A stretch of 18,481 nucleotides of DNA from Flavobacteriales bacterium (lineage in GTDB: Bacteria; Bacteroidota; Bacteroidia; DT-38), in assembly GCA_013214975.1 (NCBI GenBank), contig JABSPR010000159.1, positions 1 to 18,481 of the forward strand. Direction: 5' to 3'. This document shows positions 1 to 6,599 of the stretch, one piece after another. The translations under genes and the position numbers were made by a program. Within the stretch, counting starts at the first letter, position 1. Each line of letters opens with the position of its first letter. The notes under the pieces are model-generated. The model made no database searches. It was not told the origin of the DNA and saw only the letters and a program-made list of their open reading frames with translations.

Positions 1-173
1 CCAGCCTCTTTAAAAGCATCCATTTTCTTCTCATTATATTCTCGTATCCATCTTCCAAGCATATCTGGACGAATACCTAACTCTCTAGCTACTTCAGAAA
101 TATTATCTCTTTCTACTGCCATAGCAACAGACTGAAGCTTAAATTCTTTACTGTAATATCTTTTCTTTTTCAT
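1..173 (-). CDS. IS3-family transposase OrfA, N-terminal part
   Basis: This is the first 57 codons of a transposase OrfA cut by the window edge, starting at the ATG at 173. The N-terminus reads MKKKRYYSKEFKLQSV, the classic beginning of the HTH_Tnp_1 helix-turn-helix proteins of IS3-family elements. A second helix region contains VARELGIRPDMLGRWI, the recognition part that binds the IS ends. In IS3 elements OrfA is joined to the DDE integrase OrfB by a -1 frameshift; OrfB would lie to the left, outside the window. The frame is intact as far as it can be read. It sits directly against group II intron sequence, suggesting the IS landed in the intron. Confidence 0.82.
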   Translation of the reverse strand, partial: MKKKRYYSKEFKLQSVAMAVERDNISEVARELGIRPDMLGRWIREYNEKKMDAFKEA

Positions 174-240
174 AAGCATAAAATTAATATTCAATGCTTA
201 ATGGCTATTCTAAACCCTCCAGTTAAAAGTACTAAGTCCA
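1..240 (-). mobile_element. IS3-family insertion sequence, left end (partial)
   Basis: A transposase OrfA reading frame on the minus strand enters from the window edge. About 67 bp upstream of its start, the minus strand begins TGGACTTAGTACTTTTAACT, so on the plus strand the element would end ...AGTCCA at 240. IS3-family elements typically begin with TG, end with CA and carry a short leader before orfA, which fits. The far end (orfB and the other inverted repeat) lies outside the window, so neither the terminal repeat pair nor a target duplication can be checked. The boundary at 240 is inferred from the TG terminus and from intron-like sequence beginning soon after it. Confidence 0.6.
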
Positions 241-373
241 GTATAAACCTTTGATAGATTACATTAATAATACGCAAACTTCAATTTGGTGAACCGCCGT
301 ATACGAGACCCTTACGTGCGGTGGTGTGAGAGGCGCACTCCGTCAGTTTATCTGGCGGAGCCGTCTACTCGAT
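241..373 (+). mobile_element. Group II intron, 3' remnant (domains V and VI)
   Basis: The conserved 3' end of a bacterial group II intron can be folded by hand. Domain V spans about 293-325: the 5' arm ACCGCCGTA pairs with the 3' arm across a two-base bulge, with a short upper stem and loop around 302-313. Domain VI runs from about 328: CTCCGTCAG pairs perfectly with CTGGCGGAG, and the outer helix GAG/AGGCG pairs with CGTCT/CTC leaving A367 bulged as the branch point. The intron should end at AT (372-373), seven bases after the branch point. Domains I-IV and any reverse transcriptase are absent here; the IS end at 240 lies where they should continue. One C/U mismatch weakens the upper stem of domain V. 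Splicing of this copy is doubtful but the family call is firm. Confidence 0.8.
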
Positions 374-396
374 TGGGGTATCGTGTTATTTAATAA

Positions 397-1479
397 CTAG
401 CTATTGAGTATTTCTAATAATTTAGAATTTAGGTATAATTTCTCTTTTCCAACTTGTTCACTTGTTAGGAATCCTTCATTTTCTAGTGATTTCAAATAAT
501 TTCCAACCGTTTTTAAATTTCCCAATTTTGCTTCTTCGAGGGATTGCCTTTTTGTATAGGGTAATTTGAATAAAACTTCCATCAAATCTTTGGAGTAAAC
601 TTTCGGCAATTGACTTTGGATATCTTTTCCCATTTGGCTCATCAATTTTTCGATTCTTTTTATTCTGTTTCGATCCTCTATTGCGGTTTTTTCTATCATA
701 TCCAACATATAAAGTATCCAGTCTTTCCATTCATTTTTTTCGGTGACAGCTCTTAGGTTTTGGTAGTAAGCATTTTTGTTTTTCATTATGTAACCGCTAA
801 GGAATAATGCTGGCAAGTCTAACAAGTCAGTTATATTAAGATATAGGAGGAGTATAATTCTTCCTGTTCGACCATTGCCATCAAAAAATGGATGTATTGC
901 TTCAAATTGGTAATGGATGATGGCCATTTTTACTAAAGGGTCGACCTCATCTTCGGCATGGATAAAATCTTCTAAGTTTTTCAACTTCTCTCGGATAATA
1001 TCTTCTCCTTCTGGGGGAGTATACACCGCTTTATTTGTAACTGGATTAGTTAGTTGAGTGCCTGGAGCATTGCGTATTCCTGCTGTGTTTTCCTTTATTT
1101 TTTGTACTAGTTGAATAAATAAGTTAGTAGTAAGAAATGGTCGTTTCTTTATTTCTTCTAAACCTAGCCAAAGAGCATCTTTGTAATGTAATACTTCTTT
1201 TATTATTGGGTTGTCAGTCCTTTTGTCTGCTATTGAAGATTTAAACAGTTCGTCATTTGTGGTAATAATATTTTCTATTGCAGAACTTGCTTGTGCTTCC
1301 TGTAATTGGATGCTGTCGATAAATAAAGTGGGATTTGGAAGGTTGGTTATGGCGCCCTTAAGCTCCGATAGTGCACGGCTAGCTGAAATAGTTTTTTTTA
1401 GTATTTCGGTTGTTTCAATTTCCGATTGTGGAGGTAATAAAGGTAAATCGTTGTATGGTTTTTGGGAGTTGTAGGTCAC
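397..1479 (-). CDS. Fic family protein, class II (N-terminal inhibitory helix)
   Basis: This is a 360-residue Fic-domain protein, a family that usually transfers AMP from ATP to hydroxyl groups of target proteins. The catalytic loop HPFFDGNGRTGR (196-207) is a full match to HPFx(D/E)GNGRxxR, with the catalytic His196 present. The inhibitory motif SSAIEN (65-70) fits (S/T)xxxE(G/N), which places an autoinhibitory helix N-terminal to the Fic core; such proteins need no separate antitoxin. The flap region lies near TPPEGE (154-159). The C-terminal 65 residues look like a winged helix (TVGNYLKSLENEGFL). The start is GTG: an in-frame TAA at 1507-1509 excludes anything further upstream and the next Met is far inside. 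No partner gene adjoins it. It lies between mobile-element debris and a tRNA gene, suggesting accessory DNA. The target is unknown. Confidence 0.92.
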   Translation of the reverse strand: MTYNSQKPYNDLPLLPPQSEIETTEILKKTISASRALSELKGAITNLPNPTLFIDSIQLQEAQASSAIENIITTNDELFKSSIADKRTDNPIIKEVLHYKDALWLGLEEIKKRPFLTTNLFIQLVQKIKENTAGIRNAPGTQLTNPVTNKAVYTPPEGEDIIREKLKNLEDFIHAEDEVDPLVKMAIIHYQFEAIHPFFDGNGRTGRIILLLYLNITDLLDLPALFLSGYIMKNKNAYYQNLRAVTEKNEWKDWILYMLDMIEKTAIEDRNRIKRIEKLMSQMGKDIQSQLPKVYSKDLMEVLFKLPYTKRQSLEEAKLGNLKTVGNYLKSLENEGFLTSEQVGKEKLYLNSKLLEILNS

Positions 1480-1509
1480 AATTGTTAGATGTTTTAATGA
1501 GGGTACTTA

Positions 1510-1536
1510 TTACCCCTGAATAATCAATAGGGGTAA
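1510..1536. promoter_or_regulatory. Inverted repeat TTACCCCT-N11-AGGGGTAA
   Basis: A perfect 8-bp inverted repeat with 11 bases between the arms lies about 30 bp upstream of the fic GTG. Its half-site TTACCC recurs at 1580-1585 and the core TACCC/GGGTA appears at 1501, 1511, 1531, 1581, 1608 and 1623. Position and repetition suggest an operator for a dimeric regulator of fic. This is inference; there is no T-tract, so it does not look like a terminator. Confidence 0.4.
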
Positions 1537-1624
1537 ATGTAGTTAAAAAACGCCCTTGTTTTAAATTAGGGTGTAGATATTACCCTCTTTCTAATTTGTG
1601 TTTCATGTACCCCAAATTGGCTGG

Positions 1625-1644
1625 GTAAACTCTATAGAGTTTAC
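1625..1644. promoter_or_regulatory. Perfect 20-bp palindrome
   Basis: GTAAACTCTATAGAGTTTAC reads identically on both strands without a mismatch. Its left edge overlaps the last GGGTA motif of the array upstream of fic. It lies about 145 bp from the fic start and far from aroK. Such palindromes are typical binding sites of dimeric repressors, but no regulator gene is visible nearby. Confidence 0.4.
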
Positions 1645-1877
1645 TTCTTCTATTATGTGCAAGTTAAGTTTTATGTCTCACAATGAGAATTTTATAATCT
1701 TCATGCATCGACGGCAGTGGCAAGGTTAAAATCGTTAACTGGGATTTGAAATCTTTTCATTAAAGTGGATTTGGCAGTGTTCAAGATGACGATTTAGTGA
1801 AATTGAGTTATAGTTTACCGTAAATTAAAAACATCTGGTTAATGTCAGAATGTTCTACCCATTTGGAGTAATCAACC

Positions 1878-1912
1878 AAAAAACCCCGCCAAATCTATGA
1901 TTTAGCGGGGTT
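1878..1912 (-). terminator. Intrinsic terminator of tRNA-Lys
   Basis: On the minus strand, five bases after the tRNA 3' end, a hairpin forms: AACCCCGC pairs with GCGGGGTT, followed after one mismatch by AAATC/GATTT around a three-base loop. Six T residues follow directly on the minus strand (1883-1878). This is a classical rho-independent terminator. Confidence 0.85.
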
Positions 1913-1916
1913 ATTG

Positions 1917-1989
1917 TGACTCGGCTGAGGTTCGAACTCAGGACCCTCTCCTTAAAAGGGAGATGCTCTACCAGCTGAGCTACCGAATC
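1917..1989 (-). tRNA. tRNA-Lys(TTT)
   Basis: A complete 73-nt cloverleaf. The acceptor GATTCGG pairs with CCGAGTC (one G-T pair). The D arm is GCTC/GAGC, the anticodon stem TCTCC/GGAGA encloses loop CTTTTAA with anticodon TTT, and the T arm CTGAG-TTCGAAC-CTCAG is perfect. The discriminator is A and no CCA is encoded, as is common in Bacteroidota. A TATATTTG promoter element lies just upstream and a terminator just downstream, so it is probably a single-gene transcript. Confidence 0.95.
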
Positions 1990-2005
1990 GTCCATTTAAG
2001 GAGTG

Positions 2006-2013
2006 CAAATATA
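2006..2013 (-). promoter_or_regulatory. -7 element TATATTTG of tRNA-Lys
   Basis: An exact match to the Bacteroidota consensus TAnnTTTG, 16 bases upstream of the mature tRNA-Lys 5' end on the minus strand. I see no TTG at the expected -33 spacing. The following bases GCACTCCT closely match those after the tRNA-Asp promoter. Confidence 0.55.
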
Positions 2014-2122
2014 ATTGCAATTCTCAAATATCTATAACGTTGTGATAACTTTTTGTATCTTATTTTTCAGTTCACAGTATTACTAATAGATAGAACGAGT
2101 ATTAATCTAAAAAAGTGACATT

Positions 2123-2641
2123 ATGAGAATATTTTTAATGGGGTACATGGGAAGTGGTAAGTCGACGATTGGTAAGCAGTTAGCTAGGAAGTTGAAGATG
2201 GATTTCGTAGACATGGACGATTATATTGAAGAAAAAGAAGGGGAATCAATTCCAGAATTATTCAAGTCGAAAGGGGAACAATATTTTCGAGAAAAGGAAA
2301 ATCAATCCTTAAAAGAGTTATGCGAATTAGAGAAAACAGTTATTTCATTAGGCGGAGGAGCGCCTTGTACAGATCAGAATCTCGAATTAATTAAAACGTC
2401 TGGAAGAAGTGTTTATTTGAAAATGTCTATTCCTGCTCTTATAAATAGATTGTCAAATGGGAAAGAAAGCCGTCCTTTAATAAAGGGAAAAACGGATGAT
2501 GACTTGAAGTCTTACATTGCTATTAACTTGGGCATTCGAGAAGAATATTACAACCAAGCAGATGTAATTATATCCGGTGAGAACTTCGATATAGAAGACT
2601 TATCGTTAAAATTGAGTTATATCGAACCAGCTTTACTTTAA
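2123..2641 (+). CDS. aroK: Shikimate kinase
   Basis: This 172-residue protein phosphorylates the 3-hydroxyl of shikimate with ATP in the cytoplasm, on the chorismate route to aromatic amino acids. The Walker A loop GYMGSGKST is at 7-15. Shikimate-binding residues follow the family pattern: the DMDD segment (30-33), Arg56 in YFRE, the GGG turn (77-79) and Arg139 in GIREEYY. Arg117 in ESRPL is the lid arginine. The length is normal for AroK. The ATG has no clear Shine-Dalgarno but an A-rich leader, usual for this phylum. The last 9 bp overlap the end of the convergent phosphoribosyltransferase gene. Nothing is missing. Confidence 0.95.
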   Translation: MRIFLMGYMGSGKSTIGKQLARKLKMDFVDMDDYIEEKEGESIPELFKSKGEQYFREKENQSLKELCELEKTVISLGGGAPCTDQNLELIKTSGRSVYLKMSIPALINRLSNGKESRPLIKGKTDDDLKSYIAINLGIREEYYNQADVIISGENFDIEDLSLKLSYIEPALL

Positions 2642-3139
2642 GTAAACACCACTAGTTTTTTTTGAAAAATCTACTGAAACGTGCTCTTGTAGTGTAGTGG
2701 AAAGGTGCATGCCTAAATAATCTACACTTACAGGGTATCGTCTATGTTCGCGATCTATTAACGCTACAGTTCGTAGCTTTTTTAAATGAACTCCCAAGAA
2801 AAATTTTGTCGCATAAATTAAAGTCTTACCACTTTTAACAACATCGTCCACAATTATAACGACTTTATCCTTGAGTTTTTCTTCTTTCATTTCTAAAGAA
2901 CAACCATTTTCCATAGGGTCTTTCTTGTCAATTTGAAGTTCGACAAGAATAATATTGAAAGGACTGATTTCTTCTAGTTGTGCGACAAGTAGTTCTGCCA
3001 AAATATAACCTCTTTTGGCAATTCCTGCTACGATAATTTCCTTCTCATCAAAGTTGTTCTCGTAAATTTCATACGCGATTCTCTTGATCTTTTGATTGAT
3101 CTGATCAAGGGTTAGGATAAGGGTCTTTTCTTGGGCCAT
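2633..3139 (-). CDS. PyrR-like phosphoribosyltransferase
   Basis: A 168-residue type I phosphoribosyltransferase. The PRPP-binding loop is VVIIVDDVVKSGKTL (93-107), with the two acidic residues 98-99 and the SGKT phosphate loop. The N-terminal segment (ILTLDQINQKIKRIAYEI) and the C-terminal pattern DREHRRYPVSVDYLG (129-143) followed by an E-V-V stretch resemble PyrR proteins. PyrR is a uracil phosphoribosyltransferase and regulator of pyrimidine genes. Substrate and regulatory role are not proven here, and a purine-salvage relative is possible. I start at the ATG at 3139; a 46-codon upstream extension reaches 3277 but would overlap the opposite gene and its promoter and adds no family sequence. 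It overlaps the aroK end tail to tail. Confidence 0.82.
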   Translation of the reverse strand: MAQEKTLILTLDQINQKIKRIAYEIYENNFDEKEIIVAGIAKRGYILAELLVAQLEEISPFNIILVELQIDKKDPMENGCSLEMKEEKLKDKVVIIVDDVVKSGKTLIYATKFFLGVHLKKLRTVALIDREHRRYPVSVDYLGMHLSTTLQEHVSVDFSKKTSGVYLK

Positions 3140-3151
3140 CTGTGCTTTTTC

Positions 3152-3159
3152 CAAATTTA
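3152..3159 (-). promoter_or_regulatory. -7 element TAAATTTG of the phosphoribosyltransferase gene
   Basis: An exact TAnnTTTG match on the minus strand, 12 bases before the ATG at 3139. If real, the 5' leader is only a few bases long. It supports the shorter start chosen for the gene. Confidence 0.45.
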
Positions 3160-3166
3160 CAATTTT

Positions 3167-3174
3167 TACATTTG
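3167..3174 (+). promoter_or_regulatory. -7 element TACATTTG of the TMTC-like gene
   Basis: An exact TAnnTTTG match on the plus strand, 18 bases before the ATG at 3193. It lies within the same 53-bp gap as the opposing promoter. No TTG is seen at the ideal -33 spacing. Confidence 0.45.
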
Positions 3175-3192
3175 TTTCAGTAATCCAACAAG

Positions 3193-5160
3193 ATGGGAAG
3201 TAAGAAATTAACCCGTAAAGAGAAAATAGAGCAACAGGTAATTGATGAAAGTCAAGGTCCTCAAGCCGAACGTCCAAAGAAAAAGAAGCCTAGAAAGAAT
3301 GGTTCTTGGTTTACCTTAAAGAGGAAATTAGGATTACTTGTTTCGTTGGTTGCTATTCTTATCTACTCTAATTCAATAGATCACGGTTATGTATTAGACG
3401 ACGCCTCTGTTATGAAAGATAACTGGGTCGTAAAACGAGGCATCGAAGGGATCCCAATTATCCTTAAAACGGGGTATCGTTATGGATATTGGAATTCTGT
3501 AGATTCTGTTTTTCGACCCGTTTCGTTGGTAATGTTTGCAACAGAATGGGAGTTGTTTCCGGATACACCTTTTTTCTATCACCTGATAAATGTATTGGTA
3601 TATGCACTTACATGTTTCTTAATGTTTGTTGTATTAAGTATGATGTACGGTAGGATTAATATCATTATTCCGTTTGCTATTAGTTTGCTGTACGCGGCAC
3701 ACCCAATTCATACAGAAGTAGTGGCAAATATTAAAAGTAGGGATGTGATGATGACTATGCTGTTCGCGTTATCAGCCTTATATTATATGTTTAAGTATGT
3801 CAAGTCGAACAATATTAAACATGCAATTTTGATGGGAGGTAGCTATATGTTATCCATTTTTTCGAACGAGAGCTCGATAACATTTTTAGCGATCGTACCC
3901 TTGATATTATATTTCTATACTTCGGTTACAACCAAGAAAAATATGGAGATGTCTGGAATATTTGCGATGGCAGCGGGGTTATGCATTCTTACACGGATTG
4001 CAATTTTAGGAGGCGTTGATGGGAATTCGACTTATGTAGCATTAGATAACTTTTTTGTAGACGCACCCAATTATATGGTAAGGTTGGCAACAGCCATGAA
4101 GGGACTTGGGAAGTACTTTGCTCTTTTAACCTTTCCCCATCCCTTAACCAGTGATTATTCTTTTAACCAAATCCCATTGGTAGGGTGGACGAACATTTAT
4201 GCATTGTTCTCGACAATCTTTTTTCTGGGGGCAGGAATATTTTCTTTGGTAAAGTTGAAAACGAAGAATCATTTAGTCTTTGGATTTTTATATTTCGTGA
4301 TAACGGTTTCTCTTTTCTCTAATATAGTAATGCTCATAGGGGTTGGTTTTGGAGAACGTCTGATGTATTTCCCTTCCCTGGGATTTGTCATCATTTTGGG
4401 GCACCTTTTGGCAATGGCTACGAAAGTTGATTACCTAGATGAGTCGTATGAGAATATTAAAGAAGTATTTAGTAAAAATGGTAAGTACATAGGTGTTGTC
4501 GCTATTGTCATTTCGCTGTATTCATTTAAAACAATTGATCGTAATACAGCTTGGACCAATAATCAGACTTTATATAGTACCGATATTCAAACGTCTGCAG
4601 GAAGTGCTAGAATGCATTATTATCACGGACTGGAGATAACAAAAGTTGTTGCCCTTGCAGAGCCAGACAAAGAAAAGAGGAAGGCGTTTTTCTTAGAAGG
4701 TATTTCTTTTTTGGAGAAAGCGGTTGCTATCTATCCCAATTATGCGGATGCTTACTCCCAGATAGGATTAACCTATTATAGGATGGATGACTACGATAAG
4801 GCAAAGGAGAAATATCTTAAGGCTCTAGAGTTTAATTCCAAGAAACCACTTACATATAGTAATCTTGGAGCGATCTATTTTAATCGACAACAATATAAAG
4901 AGGCGCAAGAAATGTTTGAAAAGGCTATCTATTTCGATCCTCGTTTTGCAGATGGGTATTTGAATCTGGGAAGTGTTTATGGAACTATTGGCGAGAATGT
5001 AAAGAGTGTTGCTGCCTTTAATAAAGGGATTGAATACGCACCCAACAATGCAAGTCTTTGGCATTTTGCCGCTATCACTTACCAGAATATGGGCGACATG
5101 GAAAATGCACAGAAGTACATGGCCAGAGCTAAACAGCTTAATCCTGCTTTAGGAAACTAG
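3193..5160 (+). CDS. TMTC-type multi-pass membrane protein with C-terminal TPRs
   Basis: A 655-residue membrane protein. A basic cytosolic N-terminus (1-45, many Lys/Arg) precedes about ten hydrophobic segments between 46 and 445, then a soluble TPR part (about 500-650) with at least three clear TPR units ending in P-N/P-R-F-A-D-type turns. Marks of the TMTC/GT-C glycosyltransferase family are present. These are an acidic pair in the first loop (Asp69-Asp70, GYVLDD), FRPV (107-110), HPIHTEVVANIKSRD (170-184) and ERLMYFPSLGF (388-398). Eukaryotic TMTCs transfer mannose to protein Ser/Thr from a lipid-linked donor; the bacterial substrate is unknown. The TPRs would face the side where acceptors are presented. 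Its last 12 bp overlap the end of rlmD. An in-frame start further upstream is not needed. Confidence 0.8.
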   Translation: MGSKKLTRKEKIEQQVIDESQGPQAERPKKKKPRKNGSWFTLKRKLGLLVSLVAILIYSNSIDHGYVLDDASVMKDNWVVKRGIEGIPIILKTGYRYGYWNSVDSVFRPVSLVMFATEWELFPDTPFFYHLINVLVYALTCFLMFVVLSMMYGRINIIIPFAISLLYAAHPIHTEVVANIKSRDVMMTMLFALSALYYMFKYVKSNNIKHAILMGGSYMLSIFSNESSITFLAIVPLILYFYTSVTTKKNMEMSGIFAMAAGLCILTRIAILGGVDGNSTYVALDNFFVDAPNYMVRLATAMKGLGKYFALLTFPHPLTSDYSFNQIPLVGWTNIYALFSTIFFLGAGIFSLVKLKTKNHLVFGFLYFVITVSLFSNIVMLIGVGFGERLMYFPSLGFVIILGHLLAMATKVDYLDESYENIKEVFSKNGKYIGVVAIVISLYSFKTIDRNTAWTNNQTLYSTDIQTSAGSARMHYYHGLEITKVVALAEPDKEKRKAFFLEGISFLEKAVAIYPNYADAYSQIGLTYYRMDDYDKAKEKYLKALEFNSKKPLTYSNLGAIYFNRQQYKEAQEMFEKAIYFDPRFADGYLNLGSVYGTIGENVKSVAAFNKGIEYAPNNASLWHFAAITYQNMGDMENAQKYMARAKQLNPALGN

Positions 5161-6549
5161 AGTTAACAATGCCACATTTTCTACATGTACAGTATGTGGA
5201 AATAAATCCACTGCCTGTACTGACGATACTTTGTAATTGACTGAAAGTAATTCTAGATCTCTCGCTTGCGTAGCAGAATTGCAGCTCACATAAATAACTT
5301 GTTTAGCCTTTAATCTATTCAATTCCTCAACTACATCCTTGTGTAGGCCAGCGCGAGGAGGGTCGATTATTACTAAGTCTGGGTGGCCGTTTTTCTTAAT
5401 GAACTTTTCATCAAGAACATCTTTCATGTCTCCAGCAAAGAACTCTGTGTTCTCGATTCCGTTATTGGCGGAGTTCTCTTTTGCATCTTCAATTGCCTCA
5501 GGCAATTGTTCCACACCAATAACCTTTTTAGCTTTCTTAGCTATGAAGTTTCCAATAGTTCCTGTACCACAATAAAGGTCGTACACAATTTGACTGCCAT
5601 TCAAGTTTGCCATTTCTTCAATTACTTGGTAGAGCTTGTGCGCCTGTATAGAGTTCGTTTGGAAGAATGACTTAGGTCCAATTTTGAAACTGATATCACC
5701 AAGTTTTTCAGTGATAAACGTTTTGCCAGTGTAGTGATGTACTTCCAAGTCCGAAATAGTATCGTTTCTTTTTGTGTTTATCACATACATCAAAGAGGTG
5801 ATTTCTGGGAACGTTTCATTAAGATGATCCATTAAACCAAATCTAACTTCGCGATCTTCTTTCGCGAAAATCATGATAACCATTACTTCGTTTGTAGTGG
5901 TTGTTCGGATAATCATGTTTCTCAATAACCCGGTTTGTTCTCTTAAGTCGAAGAATTCAAGTTCATTCTTTAAAGCATATCCTAAAACCGAATTTCTAAT
6001 TGCGTTTGAAGGATCTGTTTGTAACCAACATTTATCGACGTTTAATATTTTGTCGAATCGTCCAGGAACGTGGAAACCCAATACGTTTTGATTGTAAATA
6101 ATATCTTCACTTTTAATCTCAGTAGTACTCAACCATCTCTTGTTCGAGAATGTAAACTCTAATTTATTTCTATAAAACTGAGTTGAGTCGCAAGCGATAA
6201 TGGGAGGGGCCTCAGGTATATCTAATTTGCCAATTCGAGATAAGTTATCTGTAATTCCTTTTTGCTTGTGATTAAGCTGGGCATCATAGTTAATGTGCTG
6301 GTAACTACATCCACCACATATTTCGAAATGCTTACAAAATGGCTCGGTTAAGTCATCGGATCGTTTGATGTATTTGATCACATTCGCTTCATAGAACGAC
6401 TTTTTCTTTTTGTAAACTTCAACGTCTACCACATCACCTGGAATAGCATCTTGCACAAAGATTACCATGCCATCTTTTTTCGCTACGCCTTTACCCTTCG
6501 TACCCATGTCGATTACTTCGACATTCTCTATTACCTTCTTACCTTTCAT
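5149..6549 (-). CDS. rlmD: 23S rRNA (uracil-C5)-methyltransferase, RlmD/RumA type
   Basis: A 466-residue enzyme that methylates a uracil of 23S rRNA (U1939 in E. coli for RlmD) with S-adenosylmethionine. A TRAM RNA-binding domain occupies about 1-61. Cysteines 72, 78, 81 and 174 fit the 4Fe-4S cluster of the family. The methyltransferase fold shows FFQTN (295-299), the SAM loop DLYCGTGTIG (324-333), IDPPRAGLH (395-403), and the catalytic nucleophile Cys423 in VSCN. The proton-abstracting Glu457 lies in VHVENVALL. All key residues are present. RlmCD-type dual specificity cannot be excluded. It is divergent from rocD across a 50-bp gap and overlaps the TMTC-like gene at its 3' end. Confidence 0.93.
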   Translation of the reverse strand: MKGKKVIENVEVIDMGTKGKGVAKKDGMVIFVQDAIPGDVVDVEVYKKKKSFYEANVIKYIKRSDDLTEPFCKHFEICGGCSYQHINYDAQLNHKQKGITDNLSRIGKLDIPEAPPIIACDSTQFYRNKLEFTFSNKRWLSTTEIKSEDIIYNQNVLGFHVPGRFDKILNVDKCWLQTDPSNAIRNSVLGYALKNELEFFDLREQTGLLRNMIIRTTTTNEVMVIMIFAKEDREVRFGLMDHLNETFPEITSLMYVINTKRNDTISDLEVHHYTGKTFITEKLGDISFKIGPKSFFQTNSIQAHKLYQVIEEMANLNGSQIVYDLYCGTGTIGNFIAKKAKKVIGVEQLPEAIEDAKENSANNGIENTEFFAGDMKDVLDEKFIKKNGHPDLVIIDPPRAGLHKDVVEELNRLKAKQVIYVSCNSATQARDLELLSVNYKVSSVQAVDLFPHTVHVENVALLTLVS

Positions 6550-6566
6550 TTTTGCTATAATTGTCG

Positions 6567-6574
6567 CAAATTTA
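6567..6574 (-). promoter_or_regulatory. -7 element TAAATTTG of rlmD
   Basis: An exact TAnnTTTG match on the minus strand, 17 bases upstream of the rlmD ATG. It is the only such element in the 50-bp divergent gap. A minus-strand TTG lies 14 bases further upstream, closer than the ideal spacing. Confidence 0.45.
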
Positions 6575-6599
6575 CATCAATTAAAAATCAAATTTTACC

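Larger units (their letters stand above)
1480..1877. other. Non-coding stretch upstream of fic
   Basis: About 400 bp without a credible gene. The part nearest fic (1501-1644) is rich in TACCC/GGGTA motifs and inverted repeats, listed separately. In 1645-1877 I see no ORF, RNA fold or repeat that I can support. No exact TAnnTTTG promoter element facing fic was found. Confidence 0.6.

Noticed and set aside
397..1479. A Fic/antitoxin two-gene module
   Set aside because: No small antitoxin gene is adjacent. The inhibitory motif is inside the Fic protein itself.
1..1989. A genomic island integrated at tRNA-Lys
   Set aside because: Fic and mobile-element debris lie beside the tRNA gene, but I find no integrase and no repeated copy of the tRNA 3' end in the window.
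2632..2663. A terminator after aroK (TTTACTTTAAGTAAA followed by eight T)
   Set aside because: The inverted repeat has a one-base centre, so the stem would be short and AT-only, and ten bases separate it from the T-tract.
3140..3277. An N-terminal extension of the phosphoribosyltransferase
   Set aside because: It overlaps the start of the opposite membrane-protein gene and both promoter candidates, and adds no family sequence.
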